Part shown: positions 25,818 to 33,338 of the stretch, one piece after another
Layout: each line of letters starts with the position of its first letter
Position numbering within the stretch: the stretch's first letter is position 1
Source: an uncultured Micromonospora sp.
GTDB taxonomy: Bacteria; Actinomycetota; Actinomycetes; Mycobacteriales; Micromonosporaceae
NCBI GenBank assembly: GCA_937951935.1
Contig: CALGAM010000005.1
Coordinates: forward strand, 1-38,643
DNA length: 38,643 nucleotides
Direction: 5' to 3'
Notes under the pieces: model-generated
Databases searched by the model: none
What the model was told of the DNA's origin: nothing
Seen by the model: the letters and a program-made list of their open reading frames with translations, nothing else
Made by a program: the position numbers and the translations under genes

Positions 25818-27803
25818 CTAGGGGAAGGGGTGCGGGTGAAGGTTGCGCCCGGTCGCGCCGAGCCGGTCGGGTCCGTGCTGGCCGCGGGCCAGGTAGGCGG
25901 CGAGCCGGTCGCTGTACAGCACCCGTTGCCGCTGCCAGCCGAAGTCGATCGGGACCAGGGCCGGGGCCAGGACCGCCATCGTGTGTACGCCGGAGACGCT
26001 CTGCTCGGGACAGGTCTGGTCGACCGCGAGCACGTCGCCACCGAGCCCGGCGATCAGTCCGGCGACGAACTCCACGTCCTGGCGGAGATCGGTGGTCTCC
26101 GGACGGATGGCGAGCCAGTCGGCGTACAGCTCGGACATGGACCGCCGGGGCGGGTCGGCGAAGAGGAACTCCGCGTGCTTGGCCATCTCGGGCAGGCCGT
26201 ACAGCAGCGCGTGGTGGCTCAGTTCGGTGACCCGGGTGTAGTCCTCGACCATCAGGCGCAGCTCCGGCTCGCTGGCCGCGACCCGCTCGTCGAAGCCGGG
26301 TACGTACGACGCGGTCTCGCAGAGCGCGGCCCGGACCGCGTCGTCGGGGTCGAGACTGGCCCCTGCGGCGAAGCAGAGCTGGCCGAGCCCGCCGTCGCGG
26401 CGCACCGCGACCGCGGTGACCACGGGGATCGGCAGGTCGGCGCGGGTGTCGAACAGCCGCACGTCGTAGCCGAGCAGGTCGACCCGGTCGAGCATGAAGT
26501 GCACCCGTTCGTCGCGGCAGGTGGCCGGGTCGATCTCGGCGAGCCGGGCCGAGCCGTACCAGGCGAGCAGGAACGCGTCCCGCTCGATCAGTTCGAGCAT
26601 CCCGTGCAGCAGCGCCTCCTCCGGGCAGCTCCCGCTGGCACAGCCGTTGGAGCACTCCTGGACGAACTTGCGCTGTTCGGTACGCCGGTCGAGGTAGTAG
26701 ACCAGTTGCTCGGGCACCAGCCGCGGCACCCGGTCGCGCAGCGAGTAGCCCCAGACCCAGTGCATCTTCTCCGTCGGCGAGTACGGCGCGTAGTAGAGCC
26801 CGTGGCCCTGGTAGAACGCCGGGTGGTAGCCGAGGCCGCTCGGGTCCATCGCGTGGGGCGCGAGGTTGGCGTAGCTGTCGTACACCACCGTCCGCTTGGC
26901 CCGGGGAAACTGCCCGGCGTACCGCTCCAGCCCTTCCAGCAGGGCGTACGTCTCGCTGGTCCGGTAGCTGGTGGCGTGCCCGCTCCACCACATCTCGTGC
27001 AGGTCGTACCGGCTGCGGACCCGGAAGTAGCCGCTCACCGGGGCGGTGGCGGTGGCGTTGTACGCCCGCAGCGCGCCGCCGCCCAGCGCGCCGGCGACCG
27101 GGTTGCTCAGCGCCGCCACCGGCAGGTCCAGCTCGTCGGGCCGGCGGAGCCGGTAGGTCGTCGGGGCGGGCTTGGGCCGTTCGGTGAGGACGATGACCGC
27201 CTCCTCGGCGCTGTCCGGCCGGGGCGTGGCGCACGACGGGCACTCCGAGTCGCGCATCACCTCGACGGTCGTCACCTCGAGGGTGTCCATCCGGAGCTGG
27301 TACAGCGCGCCGACGCCGGGCCGGACCGGCGCCCGGCGGCCGACGCGCAGGAACAGCTGCCACAGCGCCTCGACCGCGAACGGGGTCAGGTGCGGCAGCT
27401 CACCGGCGACCGCGACCGGCGCGCGGTGCTCCAGGGCGTGCCGCTCCTCCCGCAGCCGGATCGCCTGCCACCGGCGTTCGACGCAGGTCGGGCAGGGGCC
27501 GGCCGCGTCGGGGTCGCCGGTGGTGGGGCCGCACGCCGGGCCGACCAGAGCGGTGGCGCCGTACAGCCAGATGGGCACCACGGCCGCGCCGTCCGACGGT
27601 CGGGGGTCCGGTGCGACGGGGTGCCGAAGAACGTCGCCGAGGCCGAGGGCCGCGATGCGGACGGTGACGTCGCCGGCGGGCAGCTCGGGCCCGGACGCGC
27701 TGTCGGCCGTGCCGGGCGGCCGGATGCGCCGTTGGAAGGCGTCACCGAGCCGCCGGAGACTCGCGTCCCAGGCGGTGGCGGTGGTGCGGACGTCGACGAT
27801 CAT
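25818..27803 (-). CDS. YcaO cyclodehydratase for azoline formation
   Basis: 661 aa from ATG 27803, preceded by purine-rich AGGTAGGCAGGAG. The first ~230 residues form a domain with two CxxC pairs, CPTC (104-107) and CPSC (188-191), probably one structural zinc site. The YcaO domain follows, with TSETYALLEGLERYAG and LLHGMLELIERDAFLLAWY carrying the acidic/Arg residues expected for ATP and Mg binding. The chain ends exactly with PHPFP, the PxPxP C-terminal signature of azoline-forming YcaO proteins. The enzyme phosphorylates backbone amides so Cys, Ser and Thr side chains cyclise. No leader-binding domain is obvious; the upstream F-protein should supply that. Layout resembles TbtG-type enzymes. 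Confidence 0.95.
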   Translation of the reverse strand: MIVDVRTTATAWDASLRRLGDAFQRRIRPPGTADSASGPELPAGDVTVRIAALGLGDVLRHPVAPDPRPSDGAAVVPIWLYGATALVGPACGPTTGDPDAAGPCPTCVERRWQAIRLREERHALEHRAPVAVAGELPHLTPFAVEALWQLFLRVGRRAPVRPGVGALYQLRMDTLEVTTVEVMRDSECPSCATPRPDSAEEAVIVLTERPKPAPTTYRLRRPDELDLPVAALSNPVAGALGGGALRAYNATATAPVSGYFRVRSRYDLHEMWWSGHATSYRTSETYALLEGLERYAGQFPRAKRTVVYDSYANLAPHAMDPSGLGYHPAFYQGHGLYYAPYSPTEKMHWVWGYSLRDRVPRLVPEQLVYYLDRRTEQRKFVQECSNGCASGSCPEEALLHGMLELIERDAFLLAWYGSARLAEIDPATCRDERVHFMLDRVDLLGYDVRLFDTRADLPIPVVTAVAVRRDGGLGQLCFAAGASLDPDDAVRAALCETASYVPGFDERVAASEPELRLMVEDYTRVTELSHHALLYGLPEMAKHAEFLFADPPRRSMSELYADWLAIRPETTDLRQDVEFVAGLIAGLGGDVLAVDQTCPEQSVSGVHTMAVLAPALVPIDFGWQRQRVLYSDRLAAYLARGQHGPDRLGATGRNLHPHPFP

Positions 27804-27840
27804 GCTCCTGCCTACCTGTGTGGACGTTCGGCAACCGGGA

Positions 27841-27868
27841 TCCCCGCCGGCCGGTCGGCCGGCGGGGA
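27841..27868 (-). terminator. Perfect GC hairpin between the last precursor gene and the enzyme genes
   Basis: A 12-bp perfect stem (TCCCCGCCGGCC and complement) with a 4-nt loop begins 14 nt after the stop codon of the last precursor. Without a T-tract and inside an operon, it probably causes partial termination or protects the upstream precursor mRNA, giving more precursor than enzyme. Confidence 0.7.
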
Positions 27869-27881
27869 CGGTCACGACGGA

Positions 27882-28067
27882 TCAGCCGCCACCGCAACCG
27901 GTGCTCGTGCTGCTGCTGCAGCAGCTCGACGTGCTGCACGAGCAGCAGCTGGAGCACGAGCAGCTGGAGCTGGTCCAGTCCAAGACCAGGGCGTCGACCG
28001 CGTCGACCTCCTCGATCTCGAACGTCTCCGTCTCCAGCGCGCGCAGTTCCTCGGCGAGCTCGGGCAT
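27882..28067 (-). CDS. RiPP precursor peptide (third in operon), Ser/Cys/Thr core
   Basis: 61 aa from the ATG at 28067, with GAGGAGG upstream; the longer frame to 28133 is rejected. The leader (about residues 1-31) is acidic and helical: MPELAEELRALETETFEIEE then VDAVDALVLDW. The core (about 32-61) is T, then SSSCSCSSCCSCSTSSCCS, then a Ser/Thr run, and ends in GCGGG. It has eight cysteines, and all residues except the Gly tail can be cyclised or dehydrated. The leader block ELRxLETETFEIEEV is shared with the first precursor of the operon, and a related LSTETFEVED with the second. The cleavage site cannot be read with certainty; the start of the Ser run is the natural candidate. Confidence 0.92.
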   Translation of the reverse strand: MPELAEELRALETETFEIEEVDAVDALVLDWTSSSCSCSSCCSCSTSSCCSSSTSTGCGGG

Positions 28068-28150
28068 CCTCTCCCTCCTCTCGACAGCGCGGGGCCCGAC
28101 GTGTTGGCCGCGCCGCCGGTAGCGCGACCACACCGTCCGACGGCCGTCGG

Positions 28151-28369
28151 TCAGCTGGTGCTGCTACAGCTCGACGAGGTGCAGCTACAACAGCTGGAGG
28201 TGCTACAGCTGGAGCAGCTGGACGTGCTCGTGCTGCTGCTGCAGATGTCCATCACGTCGGCGGACAGGTCTGCGATATCCTCGACCTCGAACGTCTCGGT
28301 CGACAGGTTTCGCAGCTCACTGCGTACCGACTCCGGTATGACGGCGGAGTACGGGTGCTGTGCCGGCAT
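28151..28369 (-). CDS. RiPP precursor peptide (second in operon), divergent Ser/Cys/Thr core
   Basis: 72 aa from the ATG at 28369 with AAGGAGG seven bases upstream. The leader is longer than in its siblings (about 42 residues) and opens MPAQHPYSAVIPESV, then SELRNLSTETFEVEDI and an acidic stretch ending VMDI. The core is about 30 residues and consists only of Ser, Thr and Cys (seven cysteines, six of them in the last 21 residues), ending SCSSTS. It shares SSCSTSSCC with the other two cores but differs elsewhere, so it should give a distinct product. Its leader and core layout suggests it is the oldest-diverged copy. Identity as a precursor rests on location, leader motif and composition. Confidence 0.92.
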   Translation of the reverse strand: MPAQHPYSAVIPESVRSELRNLSTETFEVEDIADLSADVMDICSSSTSTSSCSSCSTSSCCSCTSSSCSSTS

Positions 28370-28456
28370 GGAACCCCTCCTTCGTTCCGGACCACCGTGA
28401 CCGCAACCGCCCGGTGCCGCACCACCACGGGTGACCCACGAAGACGCGTTGGTGCT

Positions 28457-28482
28457 CGCCGGCCGGGACGTCCGGGCCGGCG
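28457..28482 (-). terminator. Hairpin between first and second precursor genes
   Basis: CGCCGGCC (28457-28464) and GGCCGGCG (28475-28482) pair perfectly, and the inner GGAC/GTCC can extend the stem after one mismatch. It lies 65 nt beyond the first precursor stop and 88 nt before the next start. It could reduce read-through or stabilise the upstream transcript. Confidence 0.5.
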
Positions 28483-28546
28483 GCGCTTCTGCTGCGGACC
28501 GGTGCGCGGTCGGTGTTGCCTAGCGGGTGTGGTCGGCCACCGGATG

Positions 28547-28729
28547 TCAGCCGCAGCTCGACGTGCTGGTGCTGGTCGAGCAGCAGCTCGACGTGCTGCA
28601 CGAACAGCAGCTGGAGCACGAGCAGCTTGAGCTGGAGGCGGCCAGCAGCTCGCCGCCGTCCTCGACCTCCTCGATCTCGAAGGTCTCGGTCTCCAGCTCG
28701 CGCAGTTCATCGGTCAGCGTGATCGGCAT
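28547..28729 (-). CDS. RiPP precursor peptide (first in operon), Ser/Cys/Thr core
   Basis: 60 aa from the ATG at 28729, purine-rich upstream (GGAGGGAGAGAAGAG); the frame to 28777 is a less likely longer form. The leader is MPITLTDELRELETETFEIE then EVEDGGELLAA. The core is about 29 residues: SSSSCSCSSCCSCSTSSCC, then alternating Ser/Thr and a final SSCG. Eight cysteines; only the last Gly is not a possible substrate. Nineteen core residues in a row are identical to the third precursor, and the DNA is nearly identical too, so the two are recent duplicates. It is the first of three tandem precursors, 60 nt after the F-protein stop codon. Confidence 0.92.
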   Translation of the reverse strand: MPITLTDELRELETETFEIEEVEDGGELLAASSSSCSCSSCCSCSTSSCCSTSTSTSSCG

Positions 28730-28789
28730 GTCTCTTCTCTCCCTCCTCTCCGCTTCGCCTTCCCCGAGCAGGGCCACCCCGGGGTGGTC

Positions 28790-30952
28790 TCAGGACACCG
28801 CCGCCCGCCGCCACAGCAGCACGACCCCGGCCATCAGCGCCCCGGTGGCCCGGATGTCGGGGGTGGTGTGCTCGACCAGCAACGCGGTGAGCCCCTGTGC
28901 GGCGAGCGAGGCGAGAATGTCGTCGGTCGTGGTGGTGTCGTCGCCCGCCGGGGCGTCGGCGGGTGACGCGGATTCCGTCGGCAGGACCGTGGCCGGGTCG
29001 AAGTCGCGCAGCAGCGGGTCGCCGAGGTCGGCGTCGATGCCCTCGAAGTGCCGGACCTGGATCAGCCCCACCAGGTCGCGCAGGGCGGCGAGCCGGGCCT
29101 GCCGCGCGGACAGCCCCGCGCCCACGGCCCACACCCGGTCGCCGCTGTCGTCCGCCGCCACCGCCAGTACGGCGTGCGCGGGAGCCGCCCCGGTCAGCGC
29201 GTACACCCGAAGGGTCCGCCCGAACCGGTGCGCCGCCTTGACGACCAGCGCGGTGTCCTCGTCGAGAATCAGGTCCTCCTCGGCGACCGGGACCACGCCG
29301 CCGCGGCCCCGGATCGCGCCGACGAGCGACCGGTAGGCCAGGGCGCTGGTCAGGCCGTCGGCGACGAGGGCGTCGCGCGAGGCGCCCACGGCGCCGCCGG
29401 CGACGGTGCGCTCGGCGTAGCCGTCCCGGTTCGCGTCGCTGAACGGCAGCGCCACGGCGGCGGGCACCCACACCGTCTCCGCGGTGTCGCCGCCCAGCAC
29501 CCGGGCCGGCAGCCAGCCCAGCGGCCGGTCGGGCGCGTACGGCAGGGCGGCGGCGGTCTCCAGTGCGGTCCACGGCACCGGGGTCCGGCCCGTGGCGGCC
29601 AGCTCGGCGGCGGAGGCGGTGACGAGCCCGTCCGGCCGGGCCATCCGGCCCAGGTAGTCACGGATGGCGACCCGGTAGGCGGCGAGCCGGGCGCCCATCA
29701 CCGTGTGCACGTCGAAGGCGGTCACCTCGCGGAATCCGGGGGTGGCCGGCACCCGCAGCCGGGCGGTCTTCAGCGGTGCCTGCTCCAGCGGGTCGTCGAC
29801 GAACCGGGTGAACACGCCGGTGTTGGGTGAGACCAGGATCTCCGCCCGGCGGTAGACCTCCTCGTCGGTCAGCGGCGCCGGCGGTGCGGCAGGCTCGGGC
29901 GACGGACTGTGGCGGCAGATCGGGCACTCGGGGTGCCGCAACAGCGGCTCCCGGGTCGACTCCAGCGTGTCGGTGTCGAGCAGCACCACCGACGAGGTGG
30001 TGTCCGGGGGCACCGCGCCGGTCAGCGCCCGGAACACCTCGAACGCCGCGGCGTTGCCGACCATCCGGGCCGCCACCTCGTCCACGGGCGTGGCGCGGAG
30101 ACCGACCGGGCCCAGGGCCATCAGCCGCCACGTCTCGGCGGCGACGGCCGGGTCCCCGTTGGCGGTGAGTCGTAGCTGTCCGCACAGCCAGCACGGGCCC
30201 TCGCCGGCACCGGCGGTGGGGCCGAGGACGGCCCGACCGGCGCTCCAGACGACGGGCACGAACAGCGGACCCTCGGCGTGGCAGCGGCGGGCCAGGTCGA
30301 GCACGCGCGGCAGGTGGGCCGCGTCCGCACAGCAGACCACGGCGTCGGCGCCGCTCGGGTCGAGGGCGCCGGTGCCGACCCGGACGGTGGCCGGCACGCC
30401 CTCGGCACGCGACTGCTCGACCTGCGCCTGCAGCGGGGCGCGGTACCGTTCCGGGTCGTCCTCGGGGTACACCGCGACCTCCGCGCAGCCGTTGCGCAGC
30501 AGGCCGAGGGCGGCCGACAGCAGGACGGGCCCGGACCCGCCGAGGGCCACGCGGGCGGTGTGGAAGCGTTGGAACCGGCCGGTGGGGTCGTCGGCGAAGT
30601 GGTCGATGAACTCGATCTGCGCGGCGAACCGCCGGGCGACCGGGGCGGGCAGGGTGCCGCCGCCCGCCGTGACGTTCTTGGCGAAGCCGCGGCTGGTCAG
30701 CGCGCGGACGAGGTTGGCCACCGTCCGTCGCTGTCCCTCGTCCAGAGGAGCGCAGATCTCCGCCACCGAGTGCTCGCCGGTCAGGTACGGGCGCAGCGTG
30801 GTCAGCCAGCGGAACGCCGAGCGGCCCTTGAGCATGACGGCGGTGTCGGTCCCGCGCAGGTACACTCCGGCGGGTGCTTCGAGGAAGACCACGTCGTGAC
30901 GGAGCTTCGGACGCATTTCCCACACGTCGGCGAGATCCGGCGGAAGGCTCAT
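28790..30952 (-). CDS. F-protein: leader-binding, ThiF/Ocin-like TOMM partner protein
   Basis: 720 aa from ATG 30952 with TTGGAG six bases upstream; the frame to 31024 is rejected. Residues ~15-95 look like a winged-helix RiPP recognition element (DVVFLEAPAGVYLRG, RSAFRWLTTLRPYLTGEHSV, VANLVRALTSRGF). A degenerate Rossmann-like segment follows (RVALGGSGPVLLSAALGLLRNG), as in ThiF/E1-like proteins that have lost adenylation. CWLC (254-257) and CPIC (343-346) make the usual zinc site. The C-terminal half resembles the Ocin-ThiF region. Such proteins bind the leader and present the core to the YcaO enzyme, as TbtF does for TbtG. It is the first gene of the RiPP operon. Confidence 0.9.
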   Translation of the reverse strand: MSLPPDLADVWEMRPKLRHDVVFLEAPAGVYLRGTDTAVMLKGRSAFRWLTTLRPYLTGEHSVAEICAPLDEGQRRTVANLVRALTSRGFAKNVTAGGGTLPAPVARRFAAQIEFIDHFADDPTGRFQRFHTARVALGGSGPVLLSAALGLLRNGCAEVAVYPEDDPERYRAPLQAQVEQSRAEGVPATVRVGTGALDPSGADAVVCCADAAHLPRVLDLARRCHAEGPLFVPVVWSAGRAVLGPTAGAGEGPCWLCGQLRLTANGDPAVAAETWRLMALGPVGLRATPVDEVAARMVGNAAAFEVFRALTGAVPPDTTSSVVLLDTDTLESTREPLLRHPECPICRHSPSPEPAAPPAPLTDEEVYRRAEILVSPNTGVFTRFVDDPLEQAPLKTARLRVPATPGFREVTAFDVHTVMGARLAAYRVAIRDYLGRMARPDGLVTASAAELAATGRTPVPWTALETAAALPYAPDRPLGWLPARVLGGDTAETVWVPAAVALPFSDANRDGYAERTVAGGAVGASRDALVADGLTSALAYRSLVGAIRGRGGVVPVAEEDLILDEDTALVVKAAHRFGRTLRVYALTGAAPAHAVLAVAADDSGDRVWAVGAGLSARQARLAALRDLVGLIQVRHFEGIDADLGDPLLRDFDPATVLPTESASPADAPAGDDTTTTDDILASLAAQGLTALLVEHTTPDIRATGALMAGVVLLWRRAAVS

Positions 30953-30995
30953 CGCGGCTCCAATACAGAGCGACCCGGGTCGATTGTCGGAGCCT

Positions 30996-31024
30996 ATCGT
31001 CCACATGGGTGCATGGCGAGTCAA
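30996..31024 (-). promoter_or_regulatory. Candidate promoter of the RiPP operon
   Basis: On the minus strand TTGACT (31024-31019) is followed after 17 nt by GACGAT (31001-30996), and TAGGCT overlaps at 30996-30991. The -35 is good, the -10 is weak. Confidence 0.3.
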
Positions 31025-31038
31025 CAGTCCCGCGCGTA

Positions 31039-31073
31039 TTGACGGATGTACCCTGAGTAATTTAGCCAGCTAA
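31039..31073. promoter_or_regulatory. AT-rich divergent control region with palindrome TTAGCCAGCTAA
   Basis: This is the main AT-rich patch between the RiPP operon and the ABC transporter unit. TTGACG (31039-31044) is a plus-strand -35 candidate without a clear -10. TTAGC (31062-31066) and GCTAA (31069-31073) form a perfect 5-bp inverted repeat with two central bases, suggesting a shared operator. From 31074 to 31312 nothing else convincing is seen. Confidence 0.35.
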
Positions 31074-31312
31074 GCGGCCGTTAAGGGAAAGCCTTGGCAT
31101 CTTCGCCGGGGTCTACAGTTGTTGCCCGATTGCCGATACCCTGTGGGCGGTCGCCCCGGCGGGGCTCCTGTTCGCGCAGGCTGTGGGCCAAGTGTCGCGT
31201 TCCGACGGGCTGTGGTCGCGTGCCCTGGCCCGTGTCCGAAAGGTGGCGGTTCGGGTTCGGGTGCGGCGGCGCAAACCCTGGGCAAGGTGCGGTGAAAACC
31301 GAGGAGGATTGG

Positions 31313-31366
31313 ATGAAACGGACAGGGAAACCTTTCGCCGAGCTCGGCATAAGGCGTGCATCATAA
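31313..31366 (+). CDS. 17-codon ORF with strong ribosome binding site, upstream of the ABC ATPase
   Basis: GAGGAGG at 31301-31307 precedes ATG 31313, which opens MKRTGKPFAELGIRRAS and stops at TAA 31364-31366. The ABC ATPase ATG follows only nine bases later and has no recognisable site of its own (cccgctgat). The short ORF therefore looks like a translational leader that delivers ribosomes to the ATPase gene by termination-reinitiation. The peptide is basic and contains no obvious regulatory codon run. It could instead be a small functional peptide. The frame is open back to 31094, but the ribosome binding site argues for the short form. Confidence 0.5.
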   Translation: MKRTGKPFAELGIRRAS

Positions 31367-31375
31367 CCCGCTGAT

Positions 31376-32332
31376 ATGGCCACGAACGACGACGTGCCGA
31401 TTCGACTCGACGGCGTTGGCAAACGTTATGGTGTAACGACGGCGGTGGCCGACCTGAATCTGCAGGTCCGCGCCGGTGAGGTGTTCGGGTTTCTCGGGCG
31501 GAACGGCGCGGGGAAGACCACCACCCTGCGGATGCTGGTCGGGCTGGTCCGACCGACCAGCGGCACCATCCGGGTGCTCGGCGAGCCACCGGGGACACCC
31601 ACGGCCCTGGCCCGGATCGGCGCCCTGATCGAGAGCCCCACCTTCTACCCGCACCTGTCCGGACTGGACAATCTCCGGCTCGTGGCCCGGTACGCGGGTG
31701 TGCCGGCCGACGCGGCGCACCGGGCGCTGGCCGAGGTCGGGTTGACCGGACGAGCCGACTCCCGCTTCCGCACCTACTCGCTGGGCATGAAGCAGCGCCT
31801 CGGCGTCGCCGCCGCCCTGCTCAAGAACCCCGAGCTCCTGATCCTGGACGAACCGACCAACGGGCTCGACCCCGCGGGTGTCGCCGAGATGCGTGCCCTG
31901 CTGCGCAGGTTCGGCGACAGCGGGCGTACGGTGGTGCTGTCCAGCCACGTGCTGACCGAGGTGGAACAGATCTGCGACCGGGTCGCGGTCATCGACGCCG
32001 GGCGGCTCGTCACCGAGGGCACGCCGGGCGAGCTGCGCGCCGCGCTCGGCACCGGCGGCATCCTGATCGACGCCGTTCCCGCGGACCGGGCGACGGCCTC
32101 CCTCCGGGCCCACCCGGCGGTGCGTGGGGTCGAGCCGGTCGACGGGCTGCTGCGGGTGGCGGTCGATCCGGGGTACGCCGCCGAGCTCAACCGACGCCTG
32201 GTCGAGGCGGACATCGAGGTACGCGAGCTACGCCCGCTCCGCCACTCGCTGGAGGAGGCGTTCCTCGAACTGACCGGAGCACAGCAGCCGGTGCCGGCGG
32301 CGGCCGGGCCGGCCCGGAAGGAGACGCCGTGA
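31376..32332 (+). CDS. BcrA/LanF-like ABC transporter ATPase
   Basis: 318 aa. Walker A GRNGAGKTT (41-49), the ABC signature variant YSLGMKQRLG (133-143) and Walker B LLILDEPTNGLDP (154-166) are complete. IGALIESPTFYPHLSGLDNL and SLGMKQRLGVA are typical of the BcrA/LanF subgroup, which includes bacitracin and lantibiotic self-protection ATPases. The C-terminal ~90 residues form the usual extra domain. It overlaps the permease start by four bases (GTGA). Its divergent position beside the RiPP operon suggests export of, or resistance to, the peptide product; this is inference. No N-terminal C39 peptidase domain is present, so it does not itself cleave leaders. Confidence 0.92.
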   Translation: MATNDDVPIRLDGVGKRYGVTTAVADLNLQVRAGEVFGFLGRNGAGKTTTLRMLVGLVRPTSGTIRVLGEPPGTPTALARIGALIESPTFYPHLSGLDNLRLVARYAGVPADAAHRALAEVGLTGRADSRFRTYSLGMKQRLGVAAALLKNPELLILDEPTNGLDPAGVAEMRALLRRFGDSGRTVVLSSHVLTEVEQICDRVAVIDAGRLVTEGTPGELRAALGTGGILIDAVPADRATASLRAHPAVRGVEPVDGLLRVAVDPGYAAELNRRLVEADIEVRELRPLRHSLEEAFLELTGAQQPVPAAAGPARKETP

Positions 32333-33171
32333 TCGCCTCGATCAGTGCCGCCCTGTACGCCGACCGGAAGCGCCCGGCCGTGTGGTCGATCACGGTGACC
32401 TGGCTGGTACTCGCGCTCGTCTTCGGGATGGGCATCCCGTACGTCGTCTACCGGGCCCTCGCCGGGGACCCGGCGGAGGCGGAGGCGGCCCAGGAGCTGC
32501 TGGCCACCGTCCTGCCCGAGCGGCTGGTACCCACCGGTATCGGCCTGTTCCCCCTGTTCGGCGGGGCGATCGTGGTCATCCTCGGCGCCCTCGTGATCGG
32601 CAACGAGTACCGCTGGGGCACCCTGCACCTGATCTTCGCGCAGCGGCCCCGCCGCACCCAGGTGATCGGCGGCCACGCGGTCGCCCTCGTCCTGCTCACG
32701 CTCGGCCTGGTCGTGGCCACCTTCCTGGCCATGGCCGCGGTGGGCGCCGTGCTGGCCGGGGTGGAGGGACGCACCGTCTCCTGGCCCTCTCCCGGGGCGC
32801 TGGTACGTGCCGTGGCCGCCGGCTGGCTGATCTGCGCCGCCCACGCCAGCCTGGGATTCTTCCTCGCGATCCTGTTCCGCAGCACGGCCACCGCGATCGC
32901 GGTCGGTCTGGTCTGGACGCTGGTGATCGAGAACGCGGTCAGCGGGCTGGCGCTGGTGCTCCCGTCGTTCGAGGTCGTTCGGCACGTCCTGCTCGCGCCG
33001 AGCTCGGGCGCCCTGGCCGGCGCGCTGGGCGCGCCCTCACAGTTCGAGGGAGGCACCCCCGGGGTGATCGAGGCGTCGAACGGCTGGCTGCCCGTCGCCG
33101 TACTGCTCGGATACCTGGTGCTCACCGTCGGTGGGGCGCTGTGGGTGACGGCCCGCCGCGACGTCGGCTGA
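32329..33171 (+). CDS. ABC-2-type permease partner of the BcrA-like ATPase
   Basis: 280 aa from GTG 32329, preceded by GGAAGGAG and overlapping the ATPase stop. Six hydrophobic segments are visible: near residues 21-41, 72-92, 114-145, 161-186, 188-214 and 252-272. NEYRWGTLHLIFAQRPRR after the second helix is the conserved cytoplasmic coupling motif of ABC-2 permeases (ExRxGT). A longer extracytoplasmic stretch lies between the fifth and sixth helices. With the ATPase it forms a two-gene transporter, probably a dimer of each. Substrate is not shown by the sequence. Confidence 0.9.
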   Translation: MIASISAALYADRKRPAVWSITVTWLVLALVFGMGIPYVVYRALAGDPAEAEAAQELLATVLPERLVPTGIGLFPLFGGAIVVILGALVIGNEYRWGTLHLIFAQRPRRTQVIGGHAVALVLLTLGLVVATFLAMAAVGAVLAGVEGRTVSWPSPGALVRAVAAGWLICAAHASLGFFLAILFRSTATAIAVGLVWTLVIENAVSGLALVLPSFEVVRHVLLAPSSGALAGALGAPSQFEGGTPGVIEASNGWLPVAVLLGYLVLTVGGALWVTARRDVG

Positions 33172-33285
33172 GCGACGCGCGACAGCCCGGTCGGCGAACC
33201 GTTCGGTCGGCCGTACCGGGCCGCCGGCTCGCGGCGGCGTGACCGACACCGTCCCTCGACCTCGCCGCCACCGGGCACGTCGAAA

Positions 33286-33322
33286 AGACCCCGCCCCCGT
33301 GGTCGTGCCGCGGGCGGGGTCT
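33286..33322. terminator. Bidirectional terminator between convergent genes
   Basis: AGACCCCGCCC (33286-33296) and GGGCGGGGTCT (33312-33322) form a perfect 11-bp stem with a 15-nt loop. Upstream AAAA gives a T-run on the minus strand, making a canonical intrinsic terminator for the methyltransferase gene. Confidence 0.85.
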
Positions 33323-33338
33323 CGACGGGGCGGGCCCG

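Noticed and set aside
27818..28630. Plus-strand Cys/Ser-rich frame across the precursor genes
   Set aside because: It is the complement of the AGC/TGC-rich precursor cores; no ribosome site, and the leader conservation is on the minus strand only.
31376..32332. ABC ATPase as a leader-cleaving (C39) transporter
   Set aside because: The protein is only 318 aa with no peptidase domain or membrane segment.
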